Below, one piece after another: positions 1-7,815 of a stretch of DNA of 64,000 nt. The stretch covers positions 5,501,187 through 5,565,186 of the forward strand of contig NZ_LN831776.1 in assembly GCF_000981585.1 (NCBI RefSeq), given 5' to 3'. Numbering within the stretch: the stretch's first letter is position 1; every line of letters begins with the position of its first letter. Source of the DNA: Paenibacillus riograndensis SBR5. GTDB taxonomy: Bacteria > Bacillota > Bacilli > Paenibacillales > Paenibacillaceae. The translations under genes and the position numbers were made by a program. The notes under the pieces are model-generated. The model was not told the DNA's origin and ran no database searches. It saw only the letters and a program-made list of their open reading frames with translations.

Positions 1-771
1 GCGGCGGAGCTTCCGCAGCATCCCCACAATATACAGGCTGAGCTGTGTGTAAAAAAGATAAGTGCCGCAGATAGTTATCAGCACCACCGGGAACATCATG
101 ATCTCTATGGTAGCGGCTGTTGTTACAGCAGCTAGACCATAGCCGGCCAGCAGCAGCAGACCCGCTAATAGCGCAAGTCCGCCCGATACCTCCGGCTCTG
201 CTTCCCCTCTGCCCCCGCCCCGGAACAAGCCGCGTGGCGATTCATTGCCGATGAAGGCAAAGGTCAGCAGGGAGATCAGCATGAACAGCAGGACAAAGCT
301 GCAGATCGTCAGCACCGGCGCCTGCCAGGACAGGTGGAATTCCAGAGGTTCGATGCCCAGAAAGCCGGACCCGATCATCAGGAACAGCTTGCCCAGCAGC
401 AGCCCCAGCAGCGTGCCGGTGAGGATGGCTGAACCGCCGATCATCATATTTTCCAGAAAAACCATCAGCTTCAGCTGCCGCTTGGTCATGCCGTGCATCA
501 GCAGAATGCCGAATTCCAGCTTGCGCGATTGCAGGAAGGAGCCAACCGACACAAGGACGAACAGGGAGCAAAAGACATAAATGATCCCCTCGGCCGCCAT
601 CATCGTATCCGCTGCAGTTCCGAGAATCATATCCCGCGAAATTGCCGGATGGTAGATAAACAGCGCACAGAGAAAAAAGACCATGACCGAAAAAGCGCTG
701 CTGACGAAATATGCGGCATATTTCCGTTTGTTCCGTGCTACATTCCTATAAGCGAACTGCCGGAAGGTCAT
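1..771 (-). CDS. BceB-type ABC transporter permease, N-terminal part (cut by window edge)
   Basis: Membrane subunit of a Bce-type (FtsX/MacB-like) ABC transporter that recognises cell-wall-active peptide antibiotics at the membrane. The ATG at 771 opens a protein beginning [20 protein letters not shown], typical of this family, and 257 codons run to the left edge without a stop. Hydrophobic segments lie near residues 18-40, 58-80, 100-135 and 151-174, with more after residue 200. Family members are about 650 residues with a large extracellular domain, so more than half is missing. The start overlaps the last 26 nt of the upstream ATPase gene, so the two are translationally coupled. It is probably the sensor partner of the kinase at 3806-4780. 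Confidence 0.88.
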   Translation of the reverse strand, partial: MTFRQFAYRNVARNKRKYAAYFVSSAFSVMVFFLCALFIYHPAISRDMILGTAADTMMAAEGIIYVFCSLFVLVSVGSFLQSRKLEFGILLMHGMTKRQLKLMVFLENMMIGGSAILTGTLLGLLLGKLFLMIGSGFLGIEPLEFHLSWQAPVLTICSFVLLFMLISLLTFAFIGNESPRGLFRGGGRGEAEPEVSGGLALLAGLLLLAGYGLAAVTTAATIEIMMFPVVLITICGTYLFYTQLSLYIVGMLRKLRR

Positions 772-1516
772 GTCCCCCGCCTCCCAGCAGCGACAGCATG
801 TCGATGATGTTCTGGAAGAAGGCTGCCCTGCTGCTGCCCCGGTACATCTCGCTGTGAAAGCGCCCGTCTTTGATGAAAATTACCCGGTGACAAAAGCTCG
901 CAGCTACAGCGTCATGTGTGACCATAAGCACTGTCGTCCCTTCGGTGCCGTTCACTTCTGCAAGCAGGTTCATGACTTCGCCGGCGGCCTTCGAATCTAG
1001 GCTTCCTGTAGGCTCATCCGCCAAAATCAGCGAAGGCCGGTGGATCATTGCCCGGGCGATGGCCACCCGCTGCATCTGTCCGCCGGAAATTTCGTTGGTC
1101 CGCTTATCCAAAAGAGCACGGATGCCAAGCCGGTCCGCTACCTCCCCAAGCCGATACTCCATTTCCTGCACGGTGAACCCGGCAAGCGTCAGCGGCAGCA
1201 CAACATTCTCCTCCACGGTTAATGTGTCCAGCAGGTTGAAGTGCTGGAAGACAAACCCCAGCTCTTTACGGCGGAACAGTGCCCTGTCCTTGCGCCCCAG
1301 CCCCCTCGGGTCCCGGCCATTGATCATAACTTCGCCTGAGGTCGGTTCATCGATGGTGGCGATCACGTTGAGCAGTGTCGTTTTGCCGCTGCCCGAGGGT
1401 CCCATGATGCCCACGAATTCCCCTTGCTCCACAGCAAAGCGGATATGGTTCAGGGCGTGAATCGAAACCTTGCCTTCATATATTTTGGATAAATTGTGGA
1501 CGTCTAATATGGGCAA
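746..1516 (-). CDS. BceA-type ABC transporter ATP-binding protein
   Basis: ATPase of the peptide-antibiotic resistance transporter whose permease follows. 256 residues with a complete ABC cassette: Walker A GPSGSGKT at 39-46, Q-loop near 91, signature SGGQ at 144-147, Walker B LILADEP at 163-169 and a switch histidine in VTHD. The length fits the BceA/MacB-like family. The start is a TTG with AGGAG nine bases upstream; no ATG is better placed. An inverted repeat of BceR-operator type lies about 90 bp upstream (1602-1617), suggesting induction by the two-component system at 3806-5480. The general LolD/MacB family is the broader alternative, but the permease sequence favours the Bce type. Confidence 0.9.
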   Translation of the reverse strand: MPILDVHNLSKIYEGKVSIHALNHIRFAVEQGEFVGIMGPSGSGKTTLLNVIATIDEPTSGEVMINGRDPRGLGRKDRALFRRKELGFVFQHFNLLDTLTVEENVVLPLTLAGFTVQEMEYRLGEVADRLGIRALLDKRTNEISGGQMQRVAIARAMIHRPSLILADEPTGSLDSKAAGEVMNLLAEVNGTEGTTVLMVTHDAVAASFCHRVIFIKDGRFHSEMYRGSSRAAFFQNIIDMLSLLGGGGHDLPAVRL

Positions 1517-1601
1517 ATGCTTCCGCTCCTTCGTTCGCCTGGATTGCTTTTATTATATAAAACTGTAAACTGCAGCTGCCATTTCTGAAACTTACAACCA
1601 C

Positions 1602-1617
1602 CTTACAGTTTTGTAAG
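1602..1617 (-). promoter_or_regulatory. Putative BceR-type operator upstream of the ABC transporter
   Basis: CTTACA-GTTT-TGTAAG, a perfect 6-bp inverted repeat with a 4-bp spacer, plus an extra half-site CTTACA at 1591-1596. The arrangement (TNACA-N4-TGTAA) is the one described for BceR-like regulators. It lies about 85-100 bp upstream of the TTG start of the ATPase gene, a sensible place for an activator. Confidence 0.65.
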
Positions 1618-1659
1618 CCGGAAATATTATAATCACATTCAAGCTGTCGAGGAAACTGG

Positions 1660-1688
1660 TTGACATCCCGCCACAAAGCGCTTATATT
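1660..1688 (+). promoter_or_regulatory. Sigma-A promoter of the old-yellow-enzyme gene
   Basis: TTGACA at 1660-1665, a 17-bp spacer, then TATATT at 1683-1688. The match to the vegetative consensus is near perfect. The RBS TTGGAGGAG follows at 1715-1723 and the ATG at 1733. Confidence 0.75.
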
Positions 1689-1732
1689 ACATGCATGAGC
1701 ATACATTTATTATTTTGGAGGAGAGATTAATC

Positions 1733-2773
1733 ATGATGAAGGACCTATTCACCCCCTATGCGCTGCAAAATTTGAAGCTGAAGAACCGTGTCGTTATGCC
1801 CCCCATGTGCCAATACTCCGTTACCGATAAGGATGGCATCGCCACGGATTGGCACTACAATCACTATGTAAGCCGCGCGGTCGGCGGTACAGGACTCATT
1901 ATTATGGAAATGACCGATGTCGATCCGGATGGCCGGATTACCGATTATGATCTTGGCATCTGGTCGGATGAGCACATTCCAGCCCTGGCTAGAATCGTTG
2001 AGGCCTGCCACTCGTATGGCGCCAAGGTAGGCATCCAGATTGCCCACGCCGGACGTAAAGCCGAGGATGCCCAGCTGCCGGTGGCCCCTTCTGCCATTCC
2101 TTTTAGTGCCGAGTACAAAACTCCGCGTGAGCTGACCACTGAAGAAGTAAAGGCTATGGTTCAGAAATTCCAGGCTGGCGTCGAGCGGGCCGTTCAGGCC
2201 GGCTTCGATGTCATTGAGCTGCATGGAGCACACGGCTATCTGATCCACCAGTTCCATTCCCCTTTGACCAATAAACGGACAGATGAATATGGAAAGGACC
2301 TGACGCTCTTCGGCAGAGAAGTTATCCAGGCGGCCAAAAAAGTAATGCCGGAGGGAATGCCTCTAATTATGCGTATTTCCGCACAGGAATATGTGGAAGG
2401 CGGCTATGGCATCCGCGAGAGTCTGGAGATCGGCAGAGCCTATAAGGAAGCCGGAGCTGATATTTTCCATGTCAGTGCCGGCGGTGAAGGTGCTATTGCT
2501 GCTGAAGGCAAACCGGGAACTCACGCTGCCTATCAGATTCCGCTTGCCCGTGCGTTTAAGCAGGAGCTGAATGTTCCGGTGATCGCTGTCGGACGCTTGG
2601 ATGAGGCTGTGCTGGCTAACGCCGTTATCGGCAACGATGAGGCAGATCTGGTTGCTGTCGGCCGGGGCATGCTGAGAAACCCGTACTGGACGCTGGAAGC
2701 CGGTGTACAGCTGGGCAAAGACGCGGGTCTGCCGAAGCAGTATGAGCTTGGCTTCCCCCGTTCCCGGAGATAA
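1733..2773 (+). CDS. namA: NADPH dehydrogenase, old-yellow-enzyme family (YqjM-like)
   Basis: FMN-dependent ene-reductase that uses NADPH to reduce activated C=C bonds (enals, enones, nitro-esters); cytosolic. 346 residues in a TIM-barrel. With the start at 1733 the numbering falls on that of B. subtilis YqjM: Cys26 and Tyr28 in PPMCQYSV, His164/His167/Tyr169 in ELHGAHGYL. The C-terminal FMN-phosphate segment VAVGRGMLRNP is also present. An in-frame ATG at 1691 has no ribosome site, while GGAGGAG precedes 1733. The gene stands alone with its own promoter and is followed by a MarR regulator in the same direction, a common pairing for stress-induced oxidoreductases. Confidence 0.93.
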   Translation: MMKDLFTPYALQNLKLKNRVVMPPMCQYSVTDKDGIATDWHYNHYVSRAVGGTGLIIMEMTDVDPDGRITDYDLGIWSDEHIPALARIVEACHSYGAKVGIQIAHAGRKAEDAQLPVAPSAIPFSAEYKTPRELTTEEVKAMVQKFQAGVERAVQAGFDVIELHGAHGYLIHQFHSPLTNKRTDEYGKDLTLFGREVIQAAKKVMPEGMPLIMRISAQEYVEGGYGIRESLEIGRAYKEAGADIFHVSAGGEGAIAAEGKPGTHAAYQIPLARAFKQELNVPVIAVGRLDEAVLANAVIGNDEADLVAVGRGMLRNPYWTLEAGVQLGKDAGLPKQYELGFPRSRR

Positions 2774-2895
2774 GACTTACACCGGTAAGGTAAAGTTCTA
2801 AAGCCGTTTCTTATACAAAACGGGGCCCGGGGTGTTATAATAGACAAAATTTATTAGTCATCCTTTGGCATACATCCGGGAGAGGAATGGTTTAG

Positions 2896-3339
2896 ATGAA
2901 AAATCCCCTTGAAGGCGGGCTGATCACCAGTTGGTTAAGCTTAACTTATATACAAATGAAGGTCGCGGGTGAACTGGAAGCGAAATTGCAGGAGACCTTC
3001 GGATGGTCGCTCAACGAATTCTATCTGATGTACTTCCTGTCCGAAGCGCCGGAGAAAAAGCTGCGCCTGCAGCAGCTGGAGTCGATGGTCGGGCTCAGCC
3101 AGAGTGCCGTGTCCAGACTGGTCAGCCGCTTTGAAGCGAAGGGCTGCGGAGCGCTGCAGCGGACGACCTGCGATGACGACCGCAGGAGCATCTACACCTC
3201 TCTAACCCCGATCGGACAAGAAAAGCTGGACCGTGCACAGGTGACGGTGAACGAGGTGCTTTTTGAAGCTTTTCCCCGTACGGAGGTTAAAGAGCTGCTG
3301 GAGGATATGCTGAGGCTGAAGCCGCAGCAGCAACCCTAA
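2896..3339 (+). CDS. MarR-family transcriptional regulator
   Basis: 147-residue winged-helix regulator. The recognition region LQQLESMVGLSQSAVSRLVS is followed by the wing segment DDDRRSIYTSLTPIG, characteristic of MarR proteins, and helices at both ends for dimerisation. One cysteine near residue 88 (RTTCDDD) and another just before it could sense oxidants or electrophiles, but this is speculation. RBS GGGAGAGG precedes the ATG, and a TATAAT-like hexamer is at about 2836. It lies 122 bp after the ene-reductase gene, a plausible target. A terminator hairpin follows at 3366-3402. Confidence 0.88.
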   Translation: MKNPLEGGLITSWLSLTYIQMKVAGELEAKLQETFGWSLNEFYLMYFLSEAPEKKLRLQQLESMVGLSQSAVSRLVSRFEAKGCGALQRTTCDDDRRSIYTSLTPIGQEKLDRAQVTVNEVLFEAFPRTEVKELLEDMLRLKPQQQP

Positions 3340-3365
3340 GCCAGTCTTGAGGATTACCTATAATC

Positions 3366-3402
3366 AGCCTGCCCCTTATCCCTTAAGGAGGCAGGTTTTT
3401 TT
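3366..3402 (+). terminator. Rho-independent terminator after the marR-like gene
   Basis: CCTGCC-CCTTA pairs with TAAGG-A-GGCAGG and is followed by a run of eight T. It ends the 1733-3339 transcription unit. Confidence 0.85.
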
Positions 3403-3479
3403 TGTTTTCCCGCTGCGTTCCCGTGAACTTCAGACAGGCTGCATGCATACTACAATAGAAAAGAACGCGGGGTGTATGC

Positions 3480-3758
3480 ATGTTATTTTCAGTGATGCAG
3501 CTGTTGGGCGGTATGATTCTGTCATTGGGCTGGATTCCGCAAATTGCCCGTATCTTAAAAACAAAGTCCGTTGCCGATCTAAGTCTGAAATCCTATCTGC
3601 TGATGCTGCTCGGAATAGCCCTTATGGAAGCCTATGCGGTTAACCTGACGTTGACTGGAGCGGGATTGGCTTTTTTGATTACGAATACTTTGTCTTTGTG
3701 TGTGGTATCCGCGGTTATCGTGCTGATCCTCCGATATGCGGGCCGGAGCAAGGGATAG
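3480..3758 (+). CDS. SemiSWEET/PQ-loop small membrane protein
   Basis: 92 residues with three predicted transmembrane helices (about 5-22, 38-57 and 62-86) and one PQ-loop motif, GWIPQIARILKTKSVADLS, in the first helix and following loop. This is the architecture of bacterial SemiSWEET proteins, which dimerise into a sugar facilitator. The start at 3480 follows GGGGTG. The gene lies alone between the MarR terminator and the converging sensor-kinase gene. The substrate cannot be read from the sequence. Confidence 0.8.
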   Translation: MLFSVMQLLGGMILSLGWIPQIARILKTKSVADLSLKSYLLMLLGIALMEAYAVNLTLTGAGLAFLITNTLSLCVVSAVIVLILRYAGRSKG

Positions 3759-3805
3759 GACGTGAACTGGCTGATGTATGCAAGGAATGTGAGTTTTTTC
3801 ATGCC

Positions 3806-4780
3806 TCAAAAAATAATCCGCACCGCCGTCCCCTGCCCCACCTCAGAGGAAATTTCCACCTGATGTCCCAGCTTGCCGCAGATCTGCTTCACCAAATACA
3901 GGCCCATCCCTGTGGATTCCTGGAAGCTGCGGCCGTTGACCCCGGTAAAATAGGCATCGAACACACGCGGCAAATCGCCGGGCGGAATCCCTACCCCCTC
4001 ATCGCGCACCTCCAGCACAGGTCTGCCCTGCTCCCCTGCGTATCCGTGAAAATGCACGAACCGTCCCTCCTCCACCGTATACCGCAGCGCATTCGTAATA
4101 AGCTGGGTCAGCACAAAAGACAGCCATTTCTCGTCCGAGGTAATGAACAGTCCGTTCTCTACCCTAATGGCCGGAAATACGCGTTTGCGGATAAACAGCC
4201 GTTTCTGCTCCGAGGTCACGCCCCGCACAATGGCTGCTAGCTCCAGCCGTTCGACATAGAAATCATGCTCAAAGGTATCCAGGCGGGCGGTGTAGAGTAC
4301 GGTATCCAGCCCTTTTTTGAGCCGGTCCAGCTCATCCCCGATAGCCGTAAACGGAGGCCCGTCCTTGTCCTGGATGATGAGGTGAATGACCGACAGCGGG
4401 GTCTTCATGCCATGCACCCACTGGTTAATAAAATGAATATGCTCCTCCAGCTTGTGGCGGTAGCTGTGCAGATCATTCTGGTACAGGCGGAACTGGTGGG
4501 CCAGGACGCCGCGCAGGCTCTCCGCCAGCGGAGAGCTCTGGGCAGGTCCGCCGGAATCATCCAGCGAAGCGGGCAGATTCAGCAGCCGTTCGTAGAAGGA
4601 ACGGTTGGAGAAATAGCGGTAGGCTAAATAAGCCAGCAGCAGACAGGTGCTGAGCAGGCCCGCATACAGGCTTACGTTCATTCCGCTGCCCCCGTCCAGC
4701 CGGTAGACCAGGGTGATCATCAGGAGCTGGGCCAGGTAGATTACAATGAGAGGCGTCTGTTCACGCAAAAACAGCTTCAT
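3806..4780 (-). CDS. BceS-like intramembrane-sensing histidine kinase
   Basis: Sensor kinase of the peptide-antibiotic response. 324 residues: two closely spaced transmembrane helices (about 10-27 and 36-56) with almost no extracellular loop, the mark of intramembrane-sensing kinases that depend on a Bce transporter for signal. The phospho-acceptor is His123 in WVHGMKTPLS. The ATPase domain has an N-box (TNALRY), G1 (DEGVGIP) and G2 (GMGLYLV). The ATG at 4780 follows the response-regulator stop by one base, and its Shine-Dalgarno lies in the last codons of that gene. Partner transporter: 1-1516. Confidence 0.9.
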   Translation of the reverse strand: MKLFLREQTPLIVIYLAQLLMITLVYRLDGGSGMNVSLYAGLLSTCLLLAYLAYRYFSNRSFYERLLNLPASLDDSGGPAQSSPLAESLRGVLAHQFRLYQNDLHSYRHKLEEHIHFINQWVHGMKTPLSVIHLIIQDKDGPPFTAIGDELDRLKKGLDTVLYTARLDTFEHDFYVERLELAAIVRGVTSEQKRLFIRKRVFPAIRVENGLFITSDEKWLSFVLTQLITNALRYTVEEGRFVHFHGYAGEQGRPVLEVRDEGVGIPPGDLPRVFDAYFTGVNGRSFQESTGMGLYLVKQICGKLGHQVEISSEVGQGTAVRIIF

Positions 4781-4781
4781 G

Positions 4782-5480
4782 CTAAGCCTCCTCCCAGTTC
4801 TCGCACAGCCTGTAGCCTTGACCCCGGACGGTCTGGAGCCCGTCCGCGATATCCAGCGCCGCCAGCTTTTTGCGCACCCGGGTCACGTACACATTCAGGG
4901 TATTGTCATCGACAAAAGCCTGGTCGTCCCAGATTTTTTCCAGCAGCCGGTCACGGGTGACGACAGTGCCCGCTTTTTGCATCAGCTCGTCGAGAATTTT
5001 GGCTTCAGTGTGGCTGAGGTCAATCTTCGCGCTGCCCCGCGACAGGACCAGACGTTCAACATCCAGCATCAGCCCCGCAACCGTAAGGCTGCGCTCCGTG
5101 CCGCCCCCGGCATAGGAGCCGTAGGCCCGGCGGAGATGGCTTTTGATTTTGGCGAGGGCAATCTCATAATCGAACGGCTTCGTGATGTAATCATCAGCTC
5201 CGTTTTCCAGCGCCATCACCTGATCCATTTTGCCCTCACGGGCAGAGATGAACAGGATCGGGCAGGTGGAGAGACCGCGGATTTGGCGGCACCAGTAATA
5301 CCCGTCGAATTTCGGCAGATTCACATCCAGCAGCACCAGATGGGGGGCAAACGACTCGAACTCCGCCCGCACCGCTTCAAAATCGTGAACCGCCTGCGTC
5401 TCATACCCGAATTTATGTAAATAATCCTGAAGCAGCATTACCAGTCCACGGTCGTCTTCGATAATAAAAATTTTGAACAT
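4782..5480 (-). CDS. BceR-like response regulator (OmpR family)
   Basis: 232-residue DNA-binding response regulator. The receiver has acidic pocket residues in IIEDDRG, the phosphorylated Asp52 in LLDVNLPKFDG and the Lys in ITKPF. A winged-helix OmpR/PhoB domain follows (HTEAKILDEL, then VTRVRKKL near the C-terminus). I chose ATG 5480, which follows GGAGG; the longer in-frame start at 5528 lacks an RBS and would overlap the promoter. The gene is followed one base later by the kinase gene. It likely binds the inverted repeat at 1602-1617. Confidence 0.92.
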   Translation of the reverse strand: MFKIFIIEDDRGLVMLLQDYLHKFGYETQAVHDFEAVRAEFESFAPHLVLLDVNLPKFDGYYWCRQIRGLSTCPILFISAREGKMDQVMALENGADDYITKPFDYEIALAKIKSHLRRAYGSYAGGGTERSLTVAGLMLDVERLVLSRGSAKIDLSHTEAKILDELMQKAGTVVTRDRLLEKIWDDQAFVDDNTLNVYVTRVRKKLAALDIADGLQTVRGQGYRLCENWEEA

Positions 5481-5528
5481 TTCAGGCCTCCGGTTTGCAG
5501 CATAAGCCCGTTTAGGGGTTTGCCCCAT

Positions 5529-5557
5529 AATATATACAGTCCCTGGGTAGTAGTCAA
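5529..5557 (-). promoter_or_regulatory. Sigma-A promoter of the bceRS-like operon
   Basis: On the minus strand TTGACT (5557-5552), a 17-bp spacer, then TATATT (5534-5529). It gives an approximately 40-nt leader before the RBS and ATG of the response regulator. Confidence 0.65.
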
Positions 5558-5607
5558 ATAAGGGGTATAGTTTTTACTATGATTTCTAGTATGATGGATT
5601 TAGTTGG

Positions 5608-5712
5608 GACTACGGAGAATGTTTGGACTTCCGGCCGCTGCCCATCTGCAGATTTCTTGATTGTTACCGCTGTTCGCGGTGGAAATTCTGCTGTACAAAC
5701 TGCAATAGAACA
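5608..5712 (+). repeat. Interspersed intergenic repeat, family G, copy 1
   Basis: The sequence from GAATGTTTGGACTTCCGGCC through TGCAGATTTCTTGATT to the mini-hairpin ACCGC-TGTTC-GCGGT recurs nearly identically, reversed, at 43893-44012, and in part at 32590-32730. This copy continues into a CTGCTGTACAAA segment related to the repeats at 36111-36190. It is non-coding, between the divergent bceRS-like operon and the methyltransferase gene. The remaining 110 bp before 5824 show nothing else. Confidence 0.8.
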
Positions 5713-5823
5713 GATCACAAACATTAATACTTAGCAGCTTTAACCCTAACCCTTTCAATTTTTCACTGGATAGGCGGGAATTCTACACTGTGTTAATTCA
5801 CTCATGCCAGGAGGCGCTTTAAG

Positions 5824-6558
5824 ATGAAACAGAACAAATACGATGAGGCCGGATTTTTTGCCAAATACAGTGCTATGCCCCGCTCCACCGGGGGACTGGA
5901 GGCTGCCGGAGAATGGAGCACCTTCCGCTCCCTGCTTCCCGATTTACACGGTACAAGAGTACTGGATCTCGGCTGCGGCTTCGGCTGGCATTGCCGTTAT
6001 GCCCGTGAGCAGCAAGCGGAATCTGTGGTCGGCATCGACCTGTCCGAAAATATGCTGGAGCGGGCCAGGGCGATGACCGATGATCCCGGGATTGAATACC
6101 GCCGGGGCGCGATTGAGGACATCCGGTTCGCTGCGGGCGAATTTGATGTGGTGATCAGCTCACTCGCCATCCACTATGTCGAGCGGTTCGATCTGCTCTG
6201 CTGCGAGGTTCAGCATTGCCTGCGGACGGGCGGCAGCTTTGTGCTCTCCGTGGAGCATCCCATCTACACTGCGCTCGCCGCGCAGGACTGGCACTACGGC
6301 CCGGATGGCGCGAAACTCCATTGGCCGCTGGACCATTATCATGATGAGGGCCCGCGCGAAGCCAGATTTCTTGAGGATGATGTGATTAAATATCACCGCA
6401 ATATAGCGACCTACCTCAATACGCTGATCACCTCCGGCTTCACAGTCACCAAGCTCTCCGAGCTTCAGCCGACCCCGGAGATGCTGGAGCAGAACGCCGC
6501 CTGGCATGAGGAACTGCGCCGCCCCATGTTCCTGCTGCTCTCGGCAGTGCGAAATTAG
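5824..6558 (+). CDS. Class I SAM-dependent methyltransferase
   Basis: 244 residues. The SAM-binding motif I VLDLGCGFG sits near residues 47-54, the acidic residue ending strand 2 in GIDLSENML, and motif IV in DVVISSLAIHYV, so this is a small-molecule-type Methyltransf_11/25 Rossmann fold. The substrate is unknown. AGGAGGCG precedes the ATG at good distance. The gene has no obvious partner: upstream is a repeat and the divergent bceRS-like operon, and a 12-nt tandem array begins about 10 bp after its stop codon. Confidence 0.88.
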   Translation: MKQNKYDEAGFFAKYSAMPRSTGGLEAAGEWSTFRSLLPDLHGTRVLDLGCGFGWHCRYAREQQAESVVGIDLSENMLERARAMTDDPGIEYRRGAIEDIRFAAGEFDVVISSLAIHYVERFDLLCCEVQHCLRTGGSFVLSVEHPIYTALAAQDWHYGPDGAKLHWPLDHYHDEGPREARFLEDDVIKYHRNIATYLNTLITSGFTVTKLSELQPTPEMLEQNAAWHEELRRPMFLLLSAVRN

Positions 6559-6567
6559 CAGCGCTGC

Positions 6568-6846
6568 GGATGTGGTTGCAGACATAGGTGGAGGTGTAGA
6601 TGCAGACGTATTTGCAAACGTAGTTGCAGATGTAGTTGCAGACATAAGTGCAGATATAGGTGCAGACGTAGTTGCAGACGTAGGTGCAGATATAGGTGCA
6701 GACGTAGTTGCAGACGTAGGTGGAGACATAGGTGCAGACATAGGTGGAGACGTAGTTGCAGACACAGGTGGAGACATAGGTGCAGACATAGGTGCAGTCA
6801 TAGTTGCAGACGTAGGTGCAGACGTAGGTGCAGACATTGTTGCAGA
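6568..6846. repeat. 12-nt tandem repeat array, about 23 copies
   Basis: Degenerate direct repeats of a 12-mer close to GTAGKTGCAGAC run without interruption from just after the methyltransferase stop. Because 12 is a multiple of 3 and the unit has no stop, long open frames appear on both strands (four-residue periods such as GADV or CTYV). I treat these as artefacts. Most differences between units are at the same few positions (G/A, T/G). Confidence 0.9.
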
Positions 6847-6855
6847 GCACTGGCG

Positions 6856-7003
6856 CAGGCACAAAGCACCTGCGCCGTCCTTCAGCTTCACTGGACCGTG
6901 CTGCCGTCTTTGATTTCAGTCTAACGTTACCTGGAGAACGACTCGCATGAATCTACGGCAACTGCAAGTGGAAGAAGGGGAACTCATTTGTCCTCAGTCG
7001 CCC
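6856..7003 (+). repeat. Diverged copy of the composite repeat head (hairpin plus GTTACCTGGAGAACGA segment)
   Basis: CTGCGCCGTCC...GGACCGTGCTGCCGTC at about 6871-6911 is a decayed version of the hairpins at 25352, 31996 and 50748. It is followed by AACGTTACCTGGAGAACGAC, ATGAATCTACGGCAACT and AGTGGAAGAAGGGGAACTCA, the same order as in the 25.3 and 32.0 kb copies. The 51-nt array starts directly after it. Confidence 0.65.
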
Positions 7004-7615
7004 ACTTCCGGCCAAATTAAAGGTATTTATACCTCTCCTTTCACCCCGCTGCCCACTTCCGGCCTAATCAAAGGTATTTATACCTTTCATTTCATCCAAC
7101 TGCCCACTTTCGGCCTAATCAAGGGTATTTATACCTTTCATTTCACCCAACCGCCCACTTCCGGCCTAATCAAGGGTATTTATACCTCTCATTCCACCCA
7201 GCTGCCCACTTCTGGTCAAATCAAAGGTATTTATACCTTTCATTTCACCCAACTGCCCACTTCCGCCCTAACCAAGGGTATTTATACCTCTCATTCCACC
7301 CAGCTGCCCACTTCCGGCCTAATCAAGGGTATTTATACCTCTCCTTTCACCCGGACGCTCACTTCCGCCCTAACCAAGGGTATTTATACCTCTCATTCCA
7401 CCCAGCCGCCCACTTCCGGCCCAATCAAGGGTATTTATACCTCTCATTCCACTCAACTGCCCACTTCCGGCCTAATCAAGGGTATTTATACCTCTCATTC
7501 CACCCAGCTGCCCACTTCCGGCCTAATCAAGGGTATTTATACCTCTCCTTTCACCCGGACGCCCACTTCCGGCCTAATCAAGGGTATTTATACCTCTCCT
7601 TCAACTTCTATCTTG
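7004..7615. repeat. Twelve 51-nt tandem repeats, each with a GGTATTTATACC dyad
   Basis: Twelve consecutive 51-nt units (12 x 51 = 612 nt). Each carries the dyad GGTAT-TT-ATACC, extended to 7-8 bp arms in some units (AAAGGTAT...ATACCTTT), followed by a CATTCCACCCAGCTGCCCAC-like stretch. An open frame (6947-7648) would give a 17-residue repeat protein, but it starts inside the interspersed repeat, has no proper RBS and the units differ mostly at amino-acid-changing positions. The dyad is the best conserved part, so a DNA- or RNA-level role is more likely than a protein. Three degenerate units recur at 18388-18516. Confidence 0.85.
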
Positions 7616-7815
7616 GAATCCGCTTTTTTTCGTTTAACAAGGAGCTAAGAAGTCTACGAGCTAAGGGAAAAACACCCCTGAAATACTATCACAAAGACAA
7701 CGTGCATTGAGAGATTGAAGTCTAATGATCCTGTTCGCCCTTTACACCACCCAATCATAGTGCTATGATACGAACATGACGTTAACGTTATATTTCATTT
7801 TGAAAGGAGTGATCC
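7616..7815 (+). promoter_or_regulatory. merR-like promoter with palindromic operator
   Basis: TTTACA (7741-7746), 17-bp spacer, TATGAT (7764-7769), then the perfect palindrome ACGTTAACGT at 7779-7788 inside CATGACGTTAACGTTAT. The palindrome is downstream of the -10, unlike classical MerR sites between -35 and -10, so repression or autoregulation is suggested. The first 120 bp of this stretch hold nothing recognisable. Confidence 0.6.

Noticed and set aside
1691..1732. Upstream in-frame start of the ene-reductase
   Set aside because: No RBS, it overlaps the promoter -10 region, and the start at 1733 gives numbering equal to that of the characterised enzyme.
5824..6558. Fusion of the methyltransferase with the following repeat-encoded tail
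   Set aside because: The stop at 6556-6558 is clean and the long repeat frame is +1 to the gene.
6446..6913. Open frames across the 12-nt array on both strands (GADV- and CTYV-type repeats)
   Set aside because: They exist because the 12-nt unit has no stop in several frames. No RBS, overlap with the methyltransferase gene in another frame, and no other sign of coding.
7004..7615. CRISPR array
   Set aside because: Repeats are 51 nt and contiguous with no unique spacers, and no cas genes are in view.
6947..7648. A 233-residue protein made of 17-residue repeats
   Set aside because: The start lies in an interspersed non-coding repeat, no proper RBS, unit differences mostly change amino acids while the palindrome is kept. 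I list it as a DNA repeat instead.
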